The notes under the pieces were generated by a model, which did no database searches, was not told where the DNA came from, and saw only the letters and a program-made list of their open reading frames with translations. This document shows, one piece after another, positions 19,701-24,109 of a stretch of DNA of 64,000 nucleotides. Both the position numbers and the translations under genes were made by a program. Location of the stretch: positions 23,617 to 87,616 of the forward strand of contig JAFRKJ010000082.1 in NCBI GenBank assembly GCA_017431785.1, written 5' to 3'. Position 1 is the first letter of the stretch. Every line of letters begins with the position of its first letter. This stretch comes from Bacillota bacterium. Lineage in GTDB: Bacteria; Bacillota; Clostridia; Peptostreptococcales; Anaerovoracaceae.

Positions 19701-20540
19701 ACCGGATCCATCAGCCATCCTAAGCAGAATACAGTGACCAACAAGATTACCGGTTACAGATTCACATCCGGATCAGAGACCAACTACATGATCTCGACCA
19801 GGGACGGTGCGCTGAACATGAACGCAGTACCGATTCACGATCTTATCATCCACTATGTTGATAAGGAAGAGAGCAAGGTGGCCGATGACTTTAAGGATTC
19901 CTATGAAGAGGATACGTCATATGGACCGATCAGCTCGCCGGCTGTCGAAGGATACACACCAGACTACGGTTCTGTCTACGGAACGATGGGCCGGAAGGAC
20001 ATTGAGGTCTATGTCGTTTACGATAAGGGCGAGGAAGCTGCTGCAGCCAGACAGGACAGTGCGAACAAAGGCCAGGGACCGGCAGGTCTGATCACGCTGG
20101 ATGATCAGGGAACGCCGAAGATCGATCAGGTTGACGACAGCGCGATTCCGATGATTGTCGGAACAGGGTGCTGGGCATTGATAAACCTGATTGCAGTGAT
20201 TCTGACGGCACTCATCAGTCTGCTTCTGATCATCTTCATCTTCATCGGAAGACGTAAGAAAGAAGAGGACGAGGAAGGCAATGTGACAGAAACGAAGATC
20301 AAGAAGAGATGGTTCCTGCGTCTGCTGGGCATCATTCCTGCAGTAGCAGCCATCATCCTGTTCTTCCTGACAGAGGATATGTCCATGCCGATGGTTCTCT
20401 ACGACAAGTGGACGATCATGATGATCTTTATCCTATTCGTCGAGTTGATTGTCGCCATTGCGGCCAAGAAGAAAGAAGAGGACGACGAAGACGATAGGAA
20501 GGCAGAAACCGGATCCGGAGCTGGTACCGTGACTGCTTAA
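4692..20540 (+). CDS. giant MBG/YDG-repeat surface protein (5282 aa)
   Basis: Cell-surface protein of 5282 residues, presumably an adhesin or stalk. Residues 1-32 are a signal peptide. About 33-130 is a Pro/Glu/Ser-rich spacer, followed by InlB-type beta-grasp repeats (motifs GYEFNGWYLD, GYVFQGWCTD) and MucBP-like units (YTVKYIDQETGKEL) to about residue 1190. Next come four divergent YDG units, then alternating MBG-type units of about 85 residues each: 20 of type A (core WTYDGxxH) and 21 of type B (core FxYDGxxH). These run to about residue 5040. The C-terminus has three membrane helices (WALINLIAVILTALISLLLI; LLGIIPAVAAIILFFLTE; IMMIFILFVELIVAIA) and charged loops, with no LPXTG motif. The frame stays open across 15.8 kb. 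The ligand is unknown. Confidence 0.9.
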   Translation: MIINKHKIAKKAIAILLTIMMVPTLVPSISWADDGDSSGDSAPPAQEEPETKPEPKPEPKPEPEPQPQPEPEPAQESVSEPAAESESSESSSNAEESSAADTGEVVTTEETTAEEELETEEEEEDKMPAVSFSESAGGMAVKISAPEGALPEGAKVRVSGVSTSQAKAIAQRAVGDSGKIRDAKGVDISFYDKSGKKIEPAKSVTVTLSGAGVRGNDPAIYHQGGGGVQKVKSLSSGNGGTFSASDFSVYVVAAEYYTVTFKMDEEDGGMQLSQIVDLSEGDKISPMPDKPFKAGSRFQKWVNAATGEEVNSDTVVTGDMTVVAVFEDVRVYEVTVEYYYDDPKTGERITFLTKKDQFESRDLPVEIASPDSTSLSGSNDVYYPKTPVLTITEEDLKDVVNINDEGHGILVREIQYVPNDTKYYFVYKLQNKNGDGYTEVDREVRNGVLGSSVTPTVKNIKGGEFERAQTQEITEEGQELEVFYKRAQYTLTFDTMDGDYLEPVTAAYESQVDISGKKPHRSGYEFNGWYLDSACTKAAGTKVTLDEDKTLYAGWRESQVKYTVIYQIENADNDNYSYLTSQTKSALVGTEVTVTAKDAAPAGLDKNNFTFKEATTAVVKGDGSTVVIVKYSRNVYTILWNGDVYNTSGKKRLSKQGSGSIRAKYGASITQQWISAFNNPYPQYAWSLTLKNNDKIISIDTMPSKTSMTANSDGSFRLVAFDFSTTKIQTLNYWLENYEGSTTVTRNGKVYGLYKTVTGKFNYLYDDADFYNIVGYTKDGYEAHYYKGSSSSPTSYTLGQSTPSYDLNVNFYYAANTYPLAFYDYDGQLINTYEVKLNSDITGYMDSSKPQAPVAGATWLGWYTDAEHTDIYTGNKKMPTGMAFYAAWQLPEQTITFVDVLPDGSEQKLKTVKYNYGETAEPIAQPPAREGYVFQGWCTDKNGNARYDFERPMTDDVTVYARWKQAGLGYTVKYIDQETGKELAEAKAVSGPIFKPGDVVKEKASTFPGMLPDEGSKEITLSVNNKQNVITFYYTKMKKEITYTVRYVLEEDESVEVAPSKTKTVSGDMVSVKESAAAVNKAYMDEKYADNDYHPIDEVIEHTFSSGENLIVFKYAPYRTTSFVVHYLDMDGNELKGEDTFRTRFGGSYRIESELDGYNLDRVEKNGQDMGGKLNYKATEAGTVTLNVYYRKDLVITAKSLKKSYDGKALKSEGTGASVLEIEGLAAGHSIRSITWEGSQTEVGTSRTVPKNAVIDGASSNYYDITYVPGTLTVTAADIIVTISGDEIDAVYDGKEHKSTYHINSISDPRFKEEYIQFNGTQKEVSGTHVGRSELILVGMFSTIPEQAGNYNVTYTASNGYVNITPATATVHTSSAEKVYDGTPLTSHVEGTGENADWIEGLAEGETAVIQKNTGSQTNVGSSENYYDEIIWETASESDYTLRFDMGTLTVTKGKLTITALDQEEEYDGTKKGPKGATIGASELDGKIKVEGLASGDEIQSIDLKGSAINAGTYEDRIVPENVTGTNGSASIADNYDITYVAGDLKIKKKPLTLTAASYAFAYDGKAHTLPECDVAGLCGEDAVDVVVTGSISLPKQSPVENRIDSYKFTSGNETNYEVERINGQLTMTEADAEITITADSGEWTYNGKARTSKGVTVTEGTLFEGDELIASAAGSARNVRDTEEGNNPVAEGWRIVHGPDKVDVTDNYAVTVKPGTLTIKPRKVTVTAGSEEFAYDGKSHTSGNYTVDGLVAGDAITAETSGSITLPSQSPVENTIASWELVKGDPDNYTVTTANGSLTMTPAQRAITIKAADGEWTYDGMPHSDTAVSITHGALFEGDELVASASGSVQNVADTKEGNNVIQQGYKILHDGEDVTDSYQITEATGTLAIHKRPVKVIAGSQEFTYDGQPHSLHEFTAENLVGEDEIEAVVLGTITLPREKSVENKITGYRFLTGDPENYDVSLVNGVLTMKNAQIPITIQAGSHTWTYDGEDHSMNRVKVTEGKLFEGDKLVAKATGSVRNFADTSAGNNPIQDGYKVMRGDEDVTNNYVITPVAGTLSIEKRPVSITAESEAFVYDGLLHENAGYEVEGLAENDVIKAVVSGSITFPSQSPVTNKLLSWEFINGNPDNYVVTAEDGELIMDRASIGITLTASDKSFVFDGLAHENNEVTVTAGELLSGDVLIASATGSITNVSENKEGNNPIADGYKIMHEGEDVTSNYRILTKAGTLTMQPKAVTIKAQDKSFAYDGKSKSWDGYDVDGLAEGDEIEAVTKGSITYPKQSPVSNVIDTWKFVRGDKDNYTVTTEEGLLTMSRAEAAITIEAASEEWTYDGGVHTNSKVTVTEGKLLEGDKLVAHAEGSVSSVNDTKAGNNPVAEGWKIVHDGEDVTDNYAVTAKAGTLTIKAKTVTVTANTEEFTYDGYAHSNAGYEVEGLVGTDNITANVKGSITYPGEGIVVNKLESWEMTAGNPDNYTVAKADGELTMKAAAQPLTIKAADHQWIYDGESHEDATVSIEEGRLFHGDELIADAGGSVTNVKDSSDGNNKVLDGYKIMHGSVEVTENYDITTQTGSLRIEPRAVTVTAKSKHFAYDGQKHSESGYDVVGLVGTDEIDAKVTGTITTPGQSPVVNKLASWEFSKGSKDNYKVTAADGELTMETSAVPITIRAADQTWTYDGKNHRNSEVTILTGQLFEGDKLVAEASGSVKNVTDSYRENNVVADGYKIMRGEEDVSANYVITTVSGTLTIEPKAVTLTASSREYTYDGKTHTSEKYTVDGLVEGDEIAAEVSGTITYPSEGIVQNKVDSYRFTSGSEANYRIAVINGELTMKHAQIPLTLTAASQSWTYDGEAHSNDNVTISEGTLLEGDSLVAHAQGLVTNVTDTAEGNNEVYSYRILHGSEDVTDSYKIETVSGTLKIQKKKVTVKAQDKAFVYDGEEKSWGGYDVYGLVGKDRITAETSGTISYPGTPVANVISDWSFAKGDPENYEVSTEDGELTMTNGQGEITITAASESWIYDGTGHSNHAVTLTAGKLFKGDKLVAEAEGTVTNVKDTAAGNNQVKSYKIMHGDKDVTDNYAVTAVDGTLTIEPAPVQIKAASEEFTYDGEEHSNAGFEVNGLIGTDAIQATVEGSILLPSQSPVTNEITNYEFTSGRAGNYEVTLADGRLTMVKAAAKITIKSADQKWVFDGHPHSAAGVTVVSGALLYGDVLDAEATGSVRNVSDTAAGNNPIAAGCRIMHGSEDVTENYEISFEEGTLTIEPAPVTVTAGSRNFVYDGMDHTYPHYDISGVVSGDLLEAIVQGTITYASQGKVANRIERYAFTSGEEGNYTVRTIDGELTMDKAQVAITLTAASETWTYDGEAHGNNTVKLTSGKLLAGDVLSAHAVGSVTSAAESAKGNNRIAAGYQITNGSEDVTDNYIIQTESGDLTIVPAEVTITAESEAFTYDGTRHSNTGYQVEGLIDSDEITASTSGSIMYPSEGSVENRIESYQFNTGDPNNYTVKTASGVLTMANAQTPITITAGSETWTYDGATHENGQTSVTAGRLFPGDELVAETSGSVTNAGDSNYGNNTIALYRIMHGSEDVTASYVVKTQPGTLKVEPKPVTIKAQDKAFAYDGTPKSWPQYDVTGLVGSDEIKAVIKGSIRYPSLNAAVNKVDSYEFVNGDEDNYTVHTENGRLTMTNAEREITIRSASQEWAYDGEAHTNNRVELVSGALFEGDRIVVSAEGTVTDVADTRDGNNTIGACRIMNGDENVTANYAITKEEGTLSILPKSVVVTAGSNNYTYDGRAHTEDEYEVTGLIDGHEIEAVVSGAITYPNQSPVENRLESYQFTSGDPGNYTVTTENGTLTMEPADVAITLTAASQEWTYDGQTHENDRVTLTEGKLLEGDRVVARASGSATNVKDSNKGNNTVAEGYKIMHGDEDVSDNYEITLQPGTLSIKPKAVTITAKDHQFTYDGNKHSFAEYEVDGLVGGDSIDAEITGSITTPGQSPVVNKVGKWAFINGEESNYKVKTVDGKLTMATSARPITIKAADQTWTYDGKPHENNSVSITEGELFPGDTLVAEAEGSVTNAADTKDGNNQIAEGYKIMRGDEDVSENYVITPVDGTLTIAPKKVTVTANSKTFTYNGKSHRDSGYDVDGLMEGDSIEATVSGVITYPTQSPVVNKLESYQFTTGTASNYAVQTVDGSLTMEKASAPLTITAASQEWVYDAETHSNGEVAITEGTLFDGDTLVAKASGKVTNVSDSAPGNNVIKTYTILHDGVDVTDNYVVELVPGQLKINKQKVTITAQSKAFVYDGEAKSWPEYDVYGLIGEDEITAQVEGAITYPKEGPVANRITAWEFKSGDAGNYQVKAEDGQLTMNRGEAEITIEAASQEWTYDGQSHAVDEVTITEGKLFKGDRLVARAEGSVKDVGDTAAGNNVIASYAIMNGNEDVTDNYAVTPVAGTLTIKPAPVTITAASEAFTYDGSEHRNSDYQVEGLIGDDAIEATIGGMILFPSQSPVRNEVLSYTFTSGKAENYAVETVRGKLTMDQTKVSITIKAADDTVTFDGKQHKAKGVTVTAGKLLQGDALVAEATGAVTNVADTKKGNNPVAEGFRIMHDSEDVTGNYEITAQSGTLTVEPAEVTITAGSEVFVYDGRKHTNGEYEVAGLVEGDQIKAETKGEITFVSQKSVANVIDSYAFTSGDEGNYKVKTVDGQLTMTRADRPIGITAASETWTYDGKSHANKEVTVTTGELLHGDELVAEGTGRVTDVSDTKIGNNQIGEGYHIVHGDEDVTENYVITTNAGKLTIEPAKVIVRAKDAQFEYDGEAHSEPGYDVEGLVNDDEIKAVVTGSITYPDKGAVKNVVESYEFVSGDPNNYEVTTINGTLTISKAERAITIAGASEEFIFDGTQHSNPEVTVVEGALIKGDELRAEALGSVRDVEETVQGNNPVADGYRILNMGEDVTDNYIVTTQSGSLAVSPKDMTITARDETFDYDGLSHSAPYYDVEGLVEGDAVEVIITGSISHPKQNTVTNKITGYRFTSGSETNYMISTRDGALNMNAVPIHDLIIHYVDKEESKVADDFKDSYEEDTSYGPISSPAVEGYTPDYGSVYGTMGRKDIEVYVVYDKGEEAAAARQDSANKGQGPAGLITLDDQGTPKIDQVDDSAIPMIVGTGCWALINLIAVILTALISLLLIIFIFIGRRKKEEDEEGNVTETKIKKRWFLRLLGIIPAVAAIILFFLTEDMSMPMVLYDKWTIMMIFILFVELIVAIAAKKKEEDDEDDRKAETGSGAGTVTA
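9060..19830 (+). repeat. tandem composite repeats of about 511 bp in the giant gene
   Basis: Each composite unit encodes one B-type and one A-type module, about 170 residues together. Every fourth B unit carries a K-S-W variant after YDG (units 5, 9, 13, 17). Units 7 and 15 share TPGQSPVVNK and the adjoining AADQTWTYDGK, and units 10 and 18 share a PSQSPV variant with a nearby IxL/F change. The spacing between such pairs is about 4.09 kb, equal to eight composite units. This indicates segmental duplication on top of tandem expansion. Confidence 0.85.
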
Positions 20541-20571
20541 CGATCACAGAAAATGTAATAGAAGTTACTAG

Positions 20572-20614
20572 AAACACCGCAGACCGCACTAGAATGTGGG
20601 TCTGCGGTGTTTTC
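20572..20614 (+). terminator. intrinsic terminator of the giant-protein operon
   Basis: AAACACCGCAGACC at 20572-20585 pairs with GGTCTGCGGTGTTT from 20599, followed by TTCTTTT. A long GC-rich stem just after the stop codon at 20540. Confidence 0.92.
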
Positions 20615-20682
20615 TTTTCCTGTAGAAGGCGGTCAATTTAGCTTTTTTATTGGGCATAAGGGAAATATGATGCGATTAACCC

Positions 20683-20711
20683 TTGAAAGTCTGCTGAGAA
20701 TTTGGTATATT
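20683..20711 (+). promoter_or_regulatory. sigma-A promoter of tRNA-Ser
   Basis: TTGAAA at 20683-20688 and TATATT at 20706-20711 with a 17-base spacer, ending 13 bases before the first base of the tRNA. Confidence 0.8.
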
Positions 20712-20724
20712 GTGTAAGCGGCTT

Positions 20725-20812
20725 GGAGGATTGACCGAGTGGCTAAGGAGCTCGCCTGGAAAGCGAGTAAGGTGTAACAGCCCCGCGGGTTCGAGTCCCG
20801 TGTCCTCCGCCA
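20725..20812 (+). tRNA. tRNA-Ser(GGA), integration target of the element
   Basis: Complete class II tRNA with encoded CCA. The acceptor GGAGGAT pairs with GTCCTCC, followed by the discriminator G20809 and CCA 20810-20812. The anticodon arm CTCGC-CTGGAAA-GCGAG gives anticodon GGA (serine, UCC/UCU codons). The long variable arm and the T-arm GCGGG-TTCGAGT-CCCGT are as expected for serine tRNAs. The 3' portion is the left attachment site of the integrated element, so the gene is restored intact by the insertion. Confidence 0.95.
20776..20812 (+). other. attL: left att core in the tRNA 3' end
   Basis: The 37 bases from the variable arm to CCA recur at 62270-62306 with 33 of 37 identical, flanking the integrase-bearing segment. 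This is the expected geometry for a tyrosine-integrase element in a tRNA gene. Confidence 0.85.
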
Positions 20813-20823
20813 AAAACCAGAGG

Positions 20824-20845
20824 CTCGCAGTGAAATGCTGCGAGT
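20824..20845 (+). other. hairpin behind tRNA-Ser
   Basis: CTCGCAG and CTGCGAG pair across a TGAAATG loop. It lacks a T run, so it may act as an RNA-processing or recombination-related structure rather than a classical terminator. Confidence 0.5.
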
Positions 20846-20896
20846 CTTGCTATATAAGGGAAAGCGCCATTTATCAAGGTTTTCCGGCGTTTCTGA

Positions 20897-21020
20897 TGTA
20901 CCTACACAGACCTATACAGACCCCGTACAGACCTGCGCTTCGTGGGATTTTTTGTGGGATGGTGGGATTTCTGGTGGGATGTCCCGTGTATAGAGAAAGG
21001 ACACGTTCTTTCGTGGGATT
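20897..21020 (+). repeat. left-end integrase arm-type repeats
   Basis: Three copies of an ACAGACC-like heptamer lie between 20899 and 20935 (ACACAGACC, TATACAGACC, GTACAGACC). They are followed by five copies of TGGGAT between 20943 and 21019. Related motifs (ACACAAACC, GTACAGACC, and two copies of TTGGAGATTTG) occur inside the right end at 62186-62238. Such paired direct repeats are typical arm-binding sites of tyrosine integrases. The rest of the 20813-21156 interval holds no gene that I can support. Confidence 0.6.
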
Positions 21021-21035
21021 GAGTCTGGTATCAGT

Positions 21036-21051
21036 CACGGGACTCGAACCC
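21036..21051 (-). repeat. inverted partial copy of the att core
   Basis: CACGGGACTCGAACCC is the exact reverse complement of the T-arm sequence at 20788-20803 in the tRNA. It is only a T-arm-like fragment on the minus strand, not a whole tRNA. Confidence 0.75.
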
Positions 21052-21156
21052 ACGAGGCCGTGATCAACAATTTCTATTCTACATACCCGTCTTAATCACA
21101 CAATTGTGCTAATCTCCACCGCCTTATACAATGATGGTGAAATGGAGGTGAGGCAG

Positions 21157-21297
21157 ATGTTCAATCCGAAAATCAGATTTACATATGATGAGAAGCGCCT
21201 CATAATCTATGCGCTGATCGACCTGAAGAACCGACTTCTGGAAGAAGGCAGATATACCGATCCCGTTGATGAACTGATCCTTAAGTTCATGGATTAG
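21157..21297 (+). CDS. small conserved element protein (46 aa)
   Basis: A 46-residue protein with core DEKRLIIYALIDLKNRLLEE followed by GRYTDPVDELILKFMD. It is clearly related to the 66-residue product at 41855 of this same element (shared pattern D-E-x-x-x-I-I-x-A-L-x-D-x-x-N-x-L-x-E, then T-D-x-V-D-E-L). ATG 21157 was chosen because GGAGG at 21144-21148 precedes it; an upstream in-frame ATG lacks a ribosome site. It is the first gene inside the left end. Function unknown; the predicted helices suggest a small DNA- or protein-binding factor. Confidence 0.7.
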   Translation: MFNPKIRFTYDEKRLIIYALIDLKNRLLEEGRYTDPVDELILKFMD

Positions 21298-21327
21298 CCT
21301 GCCGGAAATCTTTTCTTTTCTGTACAT

Positions 21328-21358
21328 GCCTTGCTTACTACGAAGCAGGGCTTTTTCT
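21328..21358 (+). terminator. intrinsic terminator after the 46-aa gene
   Basis: GCCTTGCTT at 21328-21336 pairs with GAAGCAGGGC at 21342-21351 (one G-T pair), followed by TTTTTCTTT. Confidence 0.8.
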
Positions 21359-21392
21359 TTAACACAGCCGATATGGCGGAAAGGAACAGAAA

Positions 21393-22046
21393 ATGTGTAC
21401 AGAAGAAAAGAGAATGGGAATGGTGATGGGAGAAGCAAAAGCAACGCAGCCGACCGGCGGACAGATCGCAGCAGCGCCTGCAGAGCCTGCGAAGATGAAT
21501 CCGGCGCCTGCAGGCGAGCAGAAGGCTGAACCGCAGGAGGCAGCAAAGGCTCCGGATGAGAAAGCGCCGATACAGGAAGATATGAAGGAATCTGCCAGAG
21601 CCACGCCGGAAGAGAAACCGGCAGAAAGCGATGCCTCTGCAGAAGAGGAGATCCACAGCATCGTGATCGAGGCGGCACAGATGCATGTGATCTGTCCAAT
21701 CATCATTCAGATCGGAGCGAGAACAGCCCAGATCTTTGACGACTGGGTGGAAATGAGCGACTTCGATAACGATGAAGATGATCTGGTCATCGATATTCTG
21801 AAACATATGTACAGGGCAGGGCAGTATTTTGAAGCGCTGGCGCTTCTGGAACTGACCTTCCTGCTGAAAGAATTCTACGAACCCGTGGAACTTCTGAATG
21901 TCGTCCAGAACACCGGCGATGAGGACTGCTGCAGACTCTTCCTGAACGGATTCATCTGTGAGTCCTGCAGAACAGATCTGATGGTCCTCAAGAATTCGAT
22001 CCGGAAGCAGGACGATGGCAATGATGGGGTGAGCGAACATGAGTAA
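21393..22046 (+). CDS. unknown protein with Ala/Pro-rich N-terminus, upstream of parA
   Basis: A 217-residue protein. About residues 15-85 are low-complexity Ala/Pro/Glu/Lys. The C-terminal 130 residues form an acidic, helix-rich domain (EIHSIVIEAAQMHVICPIII, then DLVIDILKHMYRAGQYFEAL) with several cysteines near the end. No family is recognised. The stop at 22046 overlaps the parA start at 22039, so it is translationally coupled to the partition genes. A role in partition or regulation is possible but unproven. Confidence 0.65.
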   Translation: MCTEEKRMGMVMGEAKATQPTGGQIAAAPAEPAKMNPAPAGEQKAEPQEAAKAPDEKAPIQEDMKESARATPEEKPAESDASAEEEIHSIVIEAAQMHVICPIIIQIGARTAQIFDDWVEMSDFDNDEDDLVIDILKHMYRAGQYFEALALLELTFLLKEFYEPVELLNVVQNTGDEDCCRLFLNGFICESCRTDLMVLKNSIRKQDDGNDGVSEHE

Positions 22047-22863
22047 TGCGAAAACGATCGCCATATGCAACCAGAAAGGCGGTGTCGGAAAGACCACCAC
22101 CGCCCTGAATCTGGGCGCAGGACTTGCCCGGGAAGGAAGGCGGGTGCTGCTGGTCGACGCCGATCCGCAGAGCGATCTGACATCGGCCCTTGGGATCGAG
22201 GGTGAGAAACTGGATAAGTCACTGGGGAATCTGATGTATCTTGTGACCAGAGACTGCAGACCGGATGTTCATGAAACTATTCTGCATCATGAGGAAGGTG
22301 TGGATCTGATCCCGTCGAATCTGGATCTGTCATCCATGGAGACGCAGCTGGTAAACGCCATGAGCCGGGAAAAGATCCTGGACATGCTGCTGAAAGACGT
22401 GAAAAAGGACTACGACTATATCATTCTGGACTGCATGCCGTCCCTGGGCATGGTGACCATCAATGCTCTGACGGCGGCGGACAGCGTGATCATCCCGGTA
22501 CAGGCACAGTATCTGCCGGCCAAAGGCATGACGCAGCTTCTCAAAAGCATCCAGATGGTGAAGACCCATACCAATGAGAACCTGAAGATCGGCGGCATCG
22601 TCATGACGCTGGTGGACGGACGGACCAATCTGGCGAAGGATGTAATCAGCACCATCCGGACGAACTACGGAATGCAGATCCGAATCTTCGACACCCAAAT
22701 CCCGGTCGCCGTGAAGGCCGCAGAAGCCTCAAAAGCAGGCAAGAGCATCTATGAGTATGACAAAGACAGCAAACCGGCGCAGGCCTATGCGCAGCTCACG
22801 AAGGAGGTGATCCGCTATGCCGAAAGAGCGCGATACAGAAATGAGGCTTCCCTCACTCGATGA
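22039..22863 (+). CDS. parA: ParA/Soj-type partition ATPase
   Basis: P-loop ATPase of 274 residues that with ParB segregates or stabilises the element, probably as its excised circle. The deviant Walker A box KGGVGKTTTALNLG is at about residues 11-24. The motif DADPQSDLT (A') and the Walker B-like DYIILDCMPSLGMVT are in the expected order. There is no N-terminal helix-turn-helix, as in chromosomal or type Ib ParA proteins. The start overlaps the upstream gene by eight bases, and its 3' end overlaps parB by 47 bases. Confidence 0.93.
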   Translation: MSNAKTIAICNQKGGVGKTTTALNLGAGLAREGRRVLLVDADPQSDLTSALGIEGEKLDKSLGNLMYLVTRDCRPDVHETILHHEEGVDLIPSNLDLSSMETQLVNAMSREKILDMLLKDVKKDYDYIILDCMPSLGMVTINALTAADSVIIPVQAQYLPAKGMTQLLKSIQMVKTHTNENLKIGGIVMTLVDGRTNLAKDVISTIRTNYGMQIRIFDTQIPVAVKAAEASKAGKSIYEYDKDSKPAQAYAQLTKEVIRYAERARYRNEASLTR

Positions 22864-23761
22864 ACTGTTTTCCTCACAGGAGGAGCGGGACGATGCGAAA
22901 CTGAAAAGGATCTACGAGCTTCCTATTGATGAAATCGACCCCTTCCCGGATCACCCATTCCATGTCAGAGACGATGAGGATATGATGAATCTCGTGGAAT
23001 CCGTGAAGGCAAACGGCGTCATCACCCCGGCTACTGTCCGGAAGAAGGAGGACGGCAGGTATGAACTGCTGTCAGGACACCGAAGGATGCGGGCCTGTCA
23101 GCTGGCCGGGCTCGATACCCTGCGCTGCGAGATCGTGGACATGACTCTGGATGAGGCGACCATCTTCATGGTGGAGTCGAATTTTCAGAGAACCACGATC
23201 CTGCCCAGTGAAAAGGCATTCGCGTATAAGATGCGCTTGGAGGCTATGAACAGGCAGGGACAGAGAAGCGACTTAACTTGTGCCCCAGTGGGGCACAAGT
23301 CAGGAGAGAAATCGAGAGATGTGGTAGCAAGGGAAAGCGGAGACAGCAAATCACAGGTTCAACGATATATCCGCCTCACAGAACTCGTTCCGGAACTCCT
23401 TGAGATGGTCGATGAAGGCAGGATCGCCCTGCGTCCGGCAGTGGAGCTATCGTATCTTCCTGAAGATATGCAGCATAATCTGGTGGAGAGCATCGAGATG
23501 GAGCAATGCACGCCGACCCATGCCCAGGCCATCCGGATGCGGAAAATGCAGCAGGAGGATAAACTGAGCCCGGAGGTCATCGAAGCCATCATGCTGGAGG
23601 AAAAGCCGAACCAGAAAGAACGCATCATACTGCGAGGAGAGCGGTTCGCACCTTTGTTTCCGAAGAACCTGCCGGTATCCAAGCGGGAGGACTACGTGGC
23701 AGCGGCCATGGAGCACTACGCTAGATACAGAAGGCGGGAAGAGCGGGAGCAGGAACGCTGA
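22817..23761 (+). CDS. parB: ParB/Spo0J-type partition protein
   Basis: A 314-residue ParB family protein, the DNA-binding and CTPase partner of ParA. The ParB/sulfiredoxin-like N-terminal domain is visible (IDEIDPFPDHPFHVRDDEDM, VKANGVITPATVRK, LLSGHRRMRACQLAG), then ESNFQRTTILPSEKAFAYKM and a helix-turn-helix region (ESGDSKSQVQRYIRLTELVP). ATG 22817 has AAGGAGGTGA at 22801-22810 directly upstream, so the long overlap with parA is real. No parS palindrome was identified with confidence. Likely cytoplasmic. Confidence 0.92.
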   Translation: MPKERDTEMRLPSLDELFSSQEERDDAKLKRIYELPIDEIDPFPDHPFHVRDDEDMMNLVESVKANGVITPATVRKKEDGRYELLSGHRRMRACQLAGLDTLRCEIVDMTLDEATIFMVESNFQRTTILPSEKAFAYKMRLEAMNRQGQRSDLTCAPVGHKSGEKSRDVVARESGDSKSQVQRYIRLTELVPELLEMVDEGRIALRPAVELSYLPEDMQHNLVESIEMEQCTPTHAQAIRMRKMQQEDKLSPEVIEAIMLEEKPNQKERIILRGERFAPLFPKNLPVSKREDYVAAAMEHYARYRRREEREQER

Positions 23762-23836
23762 TATGTTTTCCTCCCCTGCAACCCCACCTTTCAACTACCG
23801 GTAACTGACCGAAAAGAGAATAATATTTTTAAAACC

Positions 23837-23880
23837 AAAAGCGACTGAAGGATCAATGCTCAGTCGCTTTTCTGCGTTTT
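23837..23880 (+). terminator. terminator after parB
   Basis: AAAAGCGACTGA at 23837-23848 pairs perfectly with TCAGTCGCTTTT at 23860-23871, followed by CTGCGTTTTT. Confidence 0.88.
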
Positions 23881-23896
23881 TGGAAAGGAGCCGCTT

Positions 23897-24040
23897 ATGA
23901 GACAGAAGCACCCGCAGTCCGAAAATGAATGGATCAGCTGGGATCAGGAAGAAAGCGTCAATCGCATTGCCTGGATCCTGACGATCCCGTTTGTGCTCCC
24001 CGCTGCGCTGTTTATGATCCTGTGTTTTCTCGGTCCGTGA
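23897..24040 (+). CDS. small single-pass membrane protein (47 aa)
   Basis: A 47-residue product preceded by GGAAAGGAG. The N-terminus is polar (about 22 residues), followed by one membrane helix (IAWILTIPFVLPAALFMILCFL) that ends at the C-terminus. It lies between the par genes and the adhesin gene. No family is recognised; its presence is supported by the ribosome site and intact hydrophobic pattern. Confidence 0.55.
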   Translation: MRQKHPQSENEWISWDQEESVNRIAWILTIPFVLPAALFMILCFLGP

Positions 24041-24109
24041 CGGGATCCGGAAACACGGCAAGTTATCACACATCAGGCAAATCAGATATGCCAGAAAGGA
24101 AATGAAAAC

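Noticed and set aside
9060-19830. Regular repeats that could suggest a CRISPR array
   Set aside because: The period is about 255/511 bases, copies diverge strongly in DNA but conserve YDG-type protein motifs, and the frame is continuously open. They are protein-domain repeats.
21030-21062. Possible minus-strand tRNA gene
   Set aside because: Only the T-arm-like segment is present; no acceptor, D-arm or anticodon arm can be built.
20710-21063. Open frame across the tRNA-Ser gene and left end
   Set aside because: It overlaps the tRNA and the arm repeats, and its end (an L-E-P-T-R-P type sequence) is a common translation artefact of tRNA T-arm sequences.
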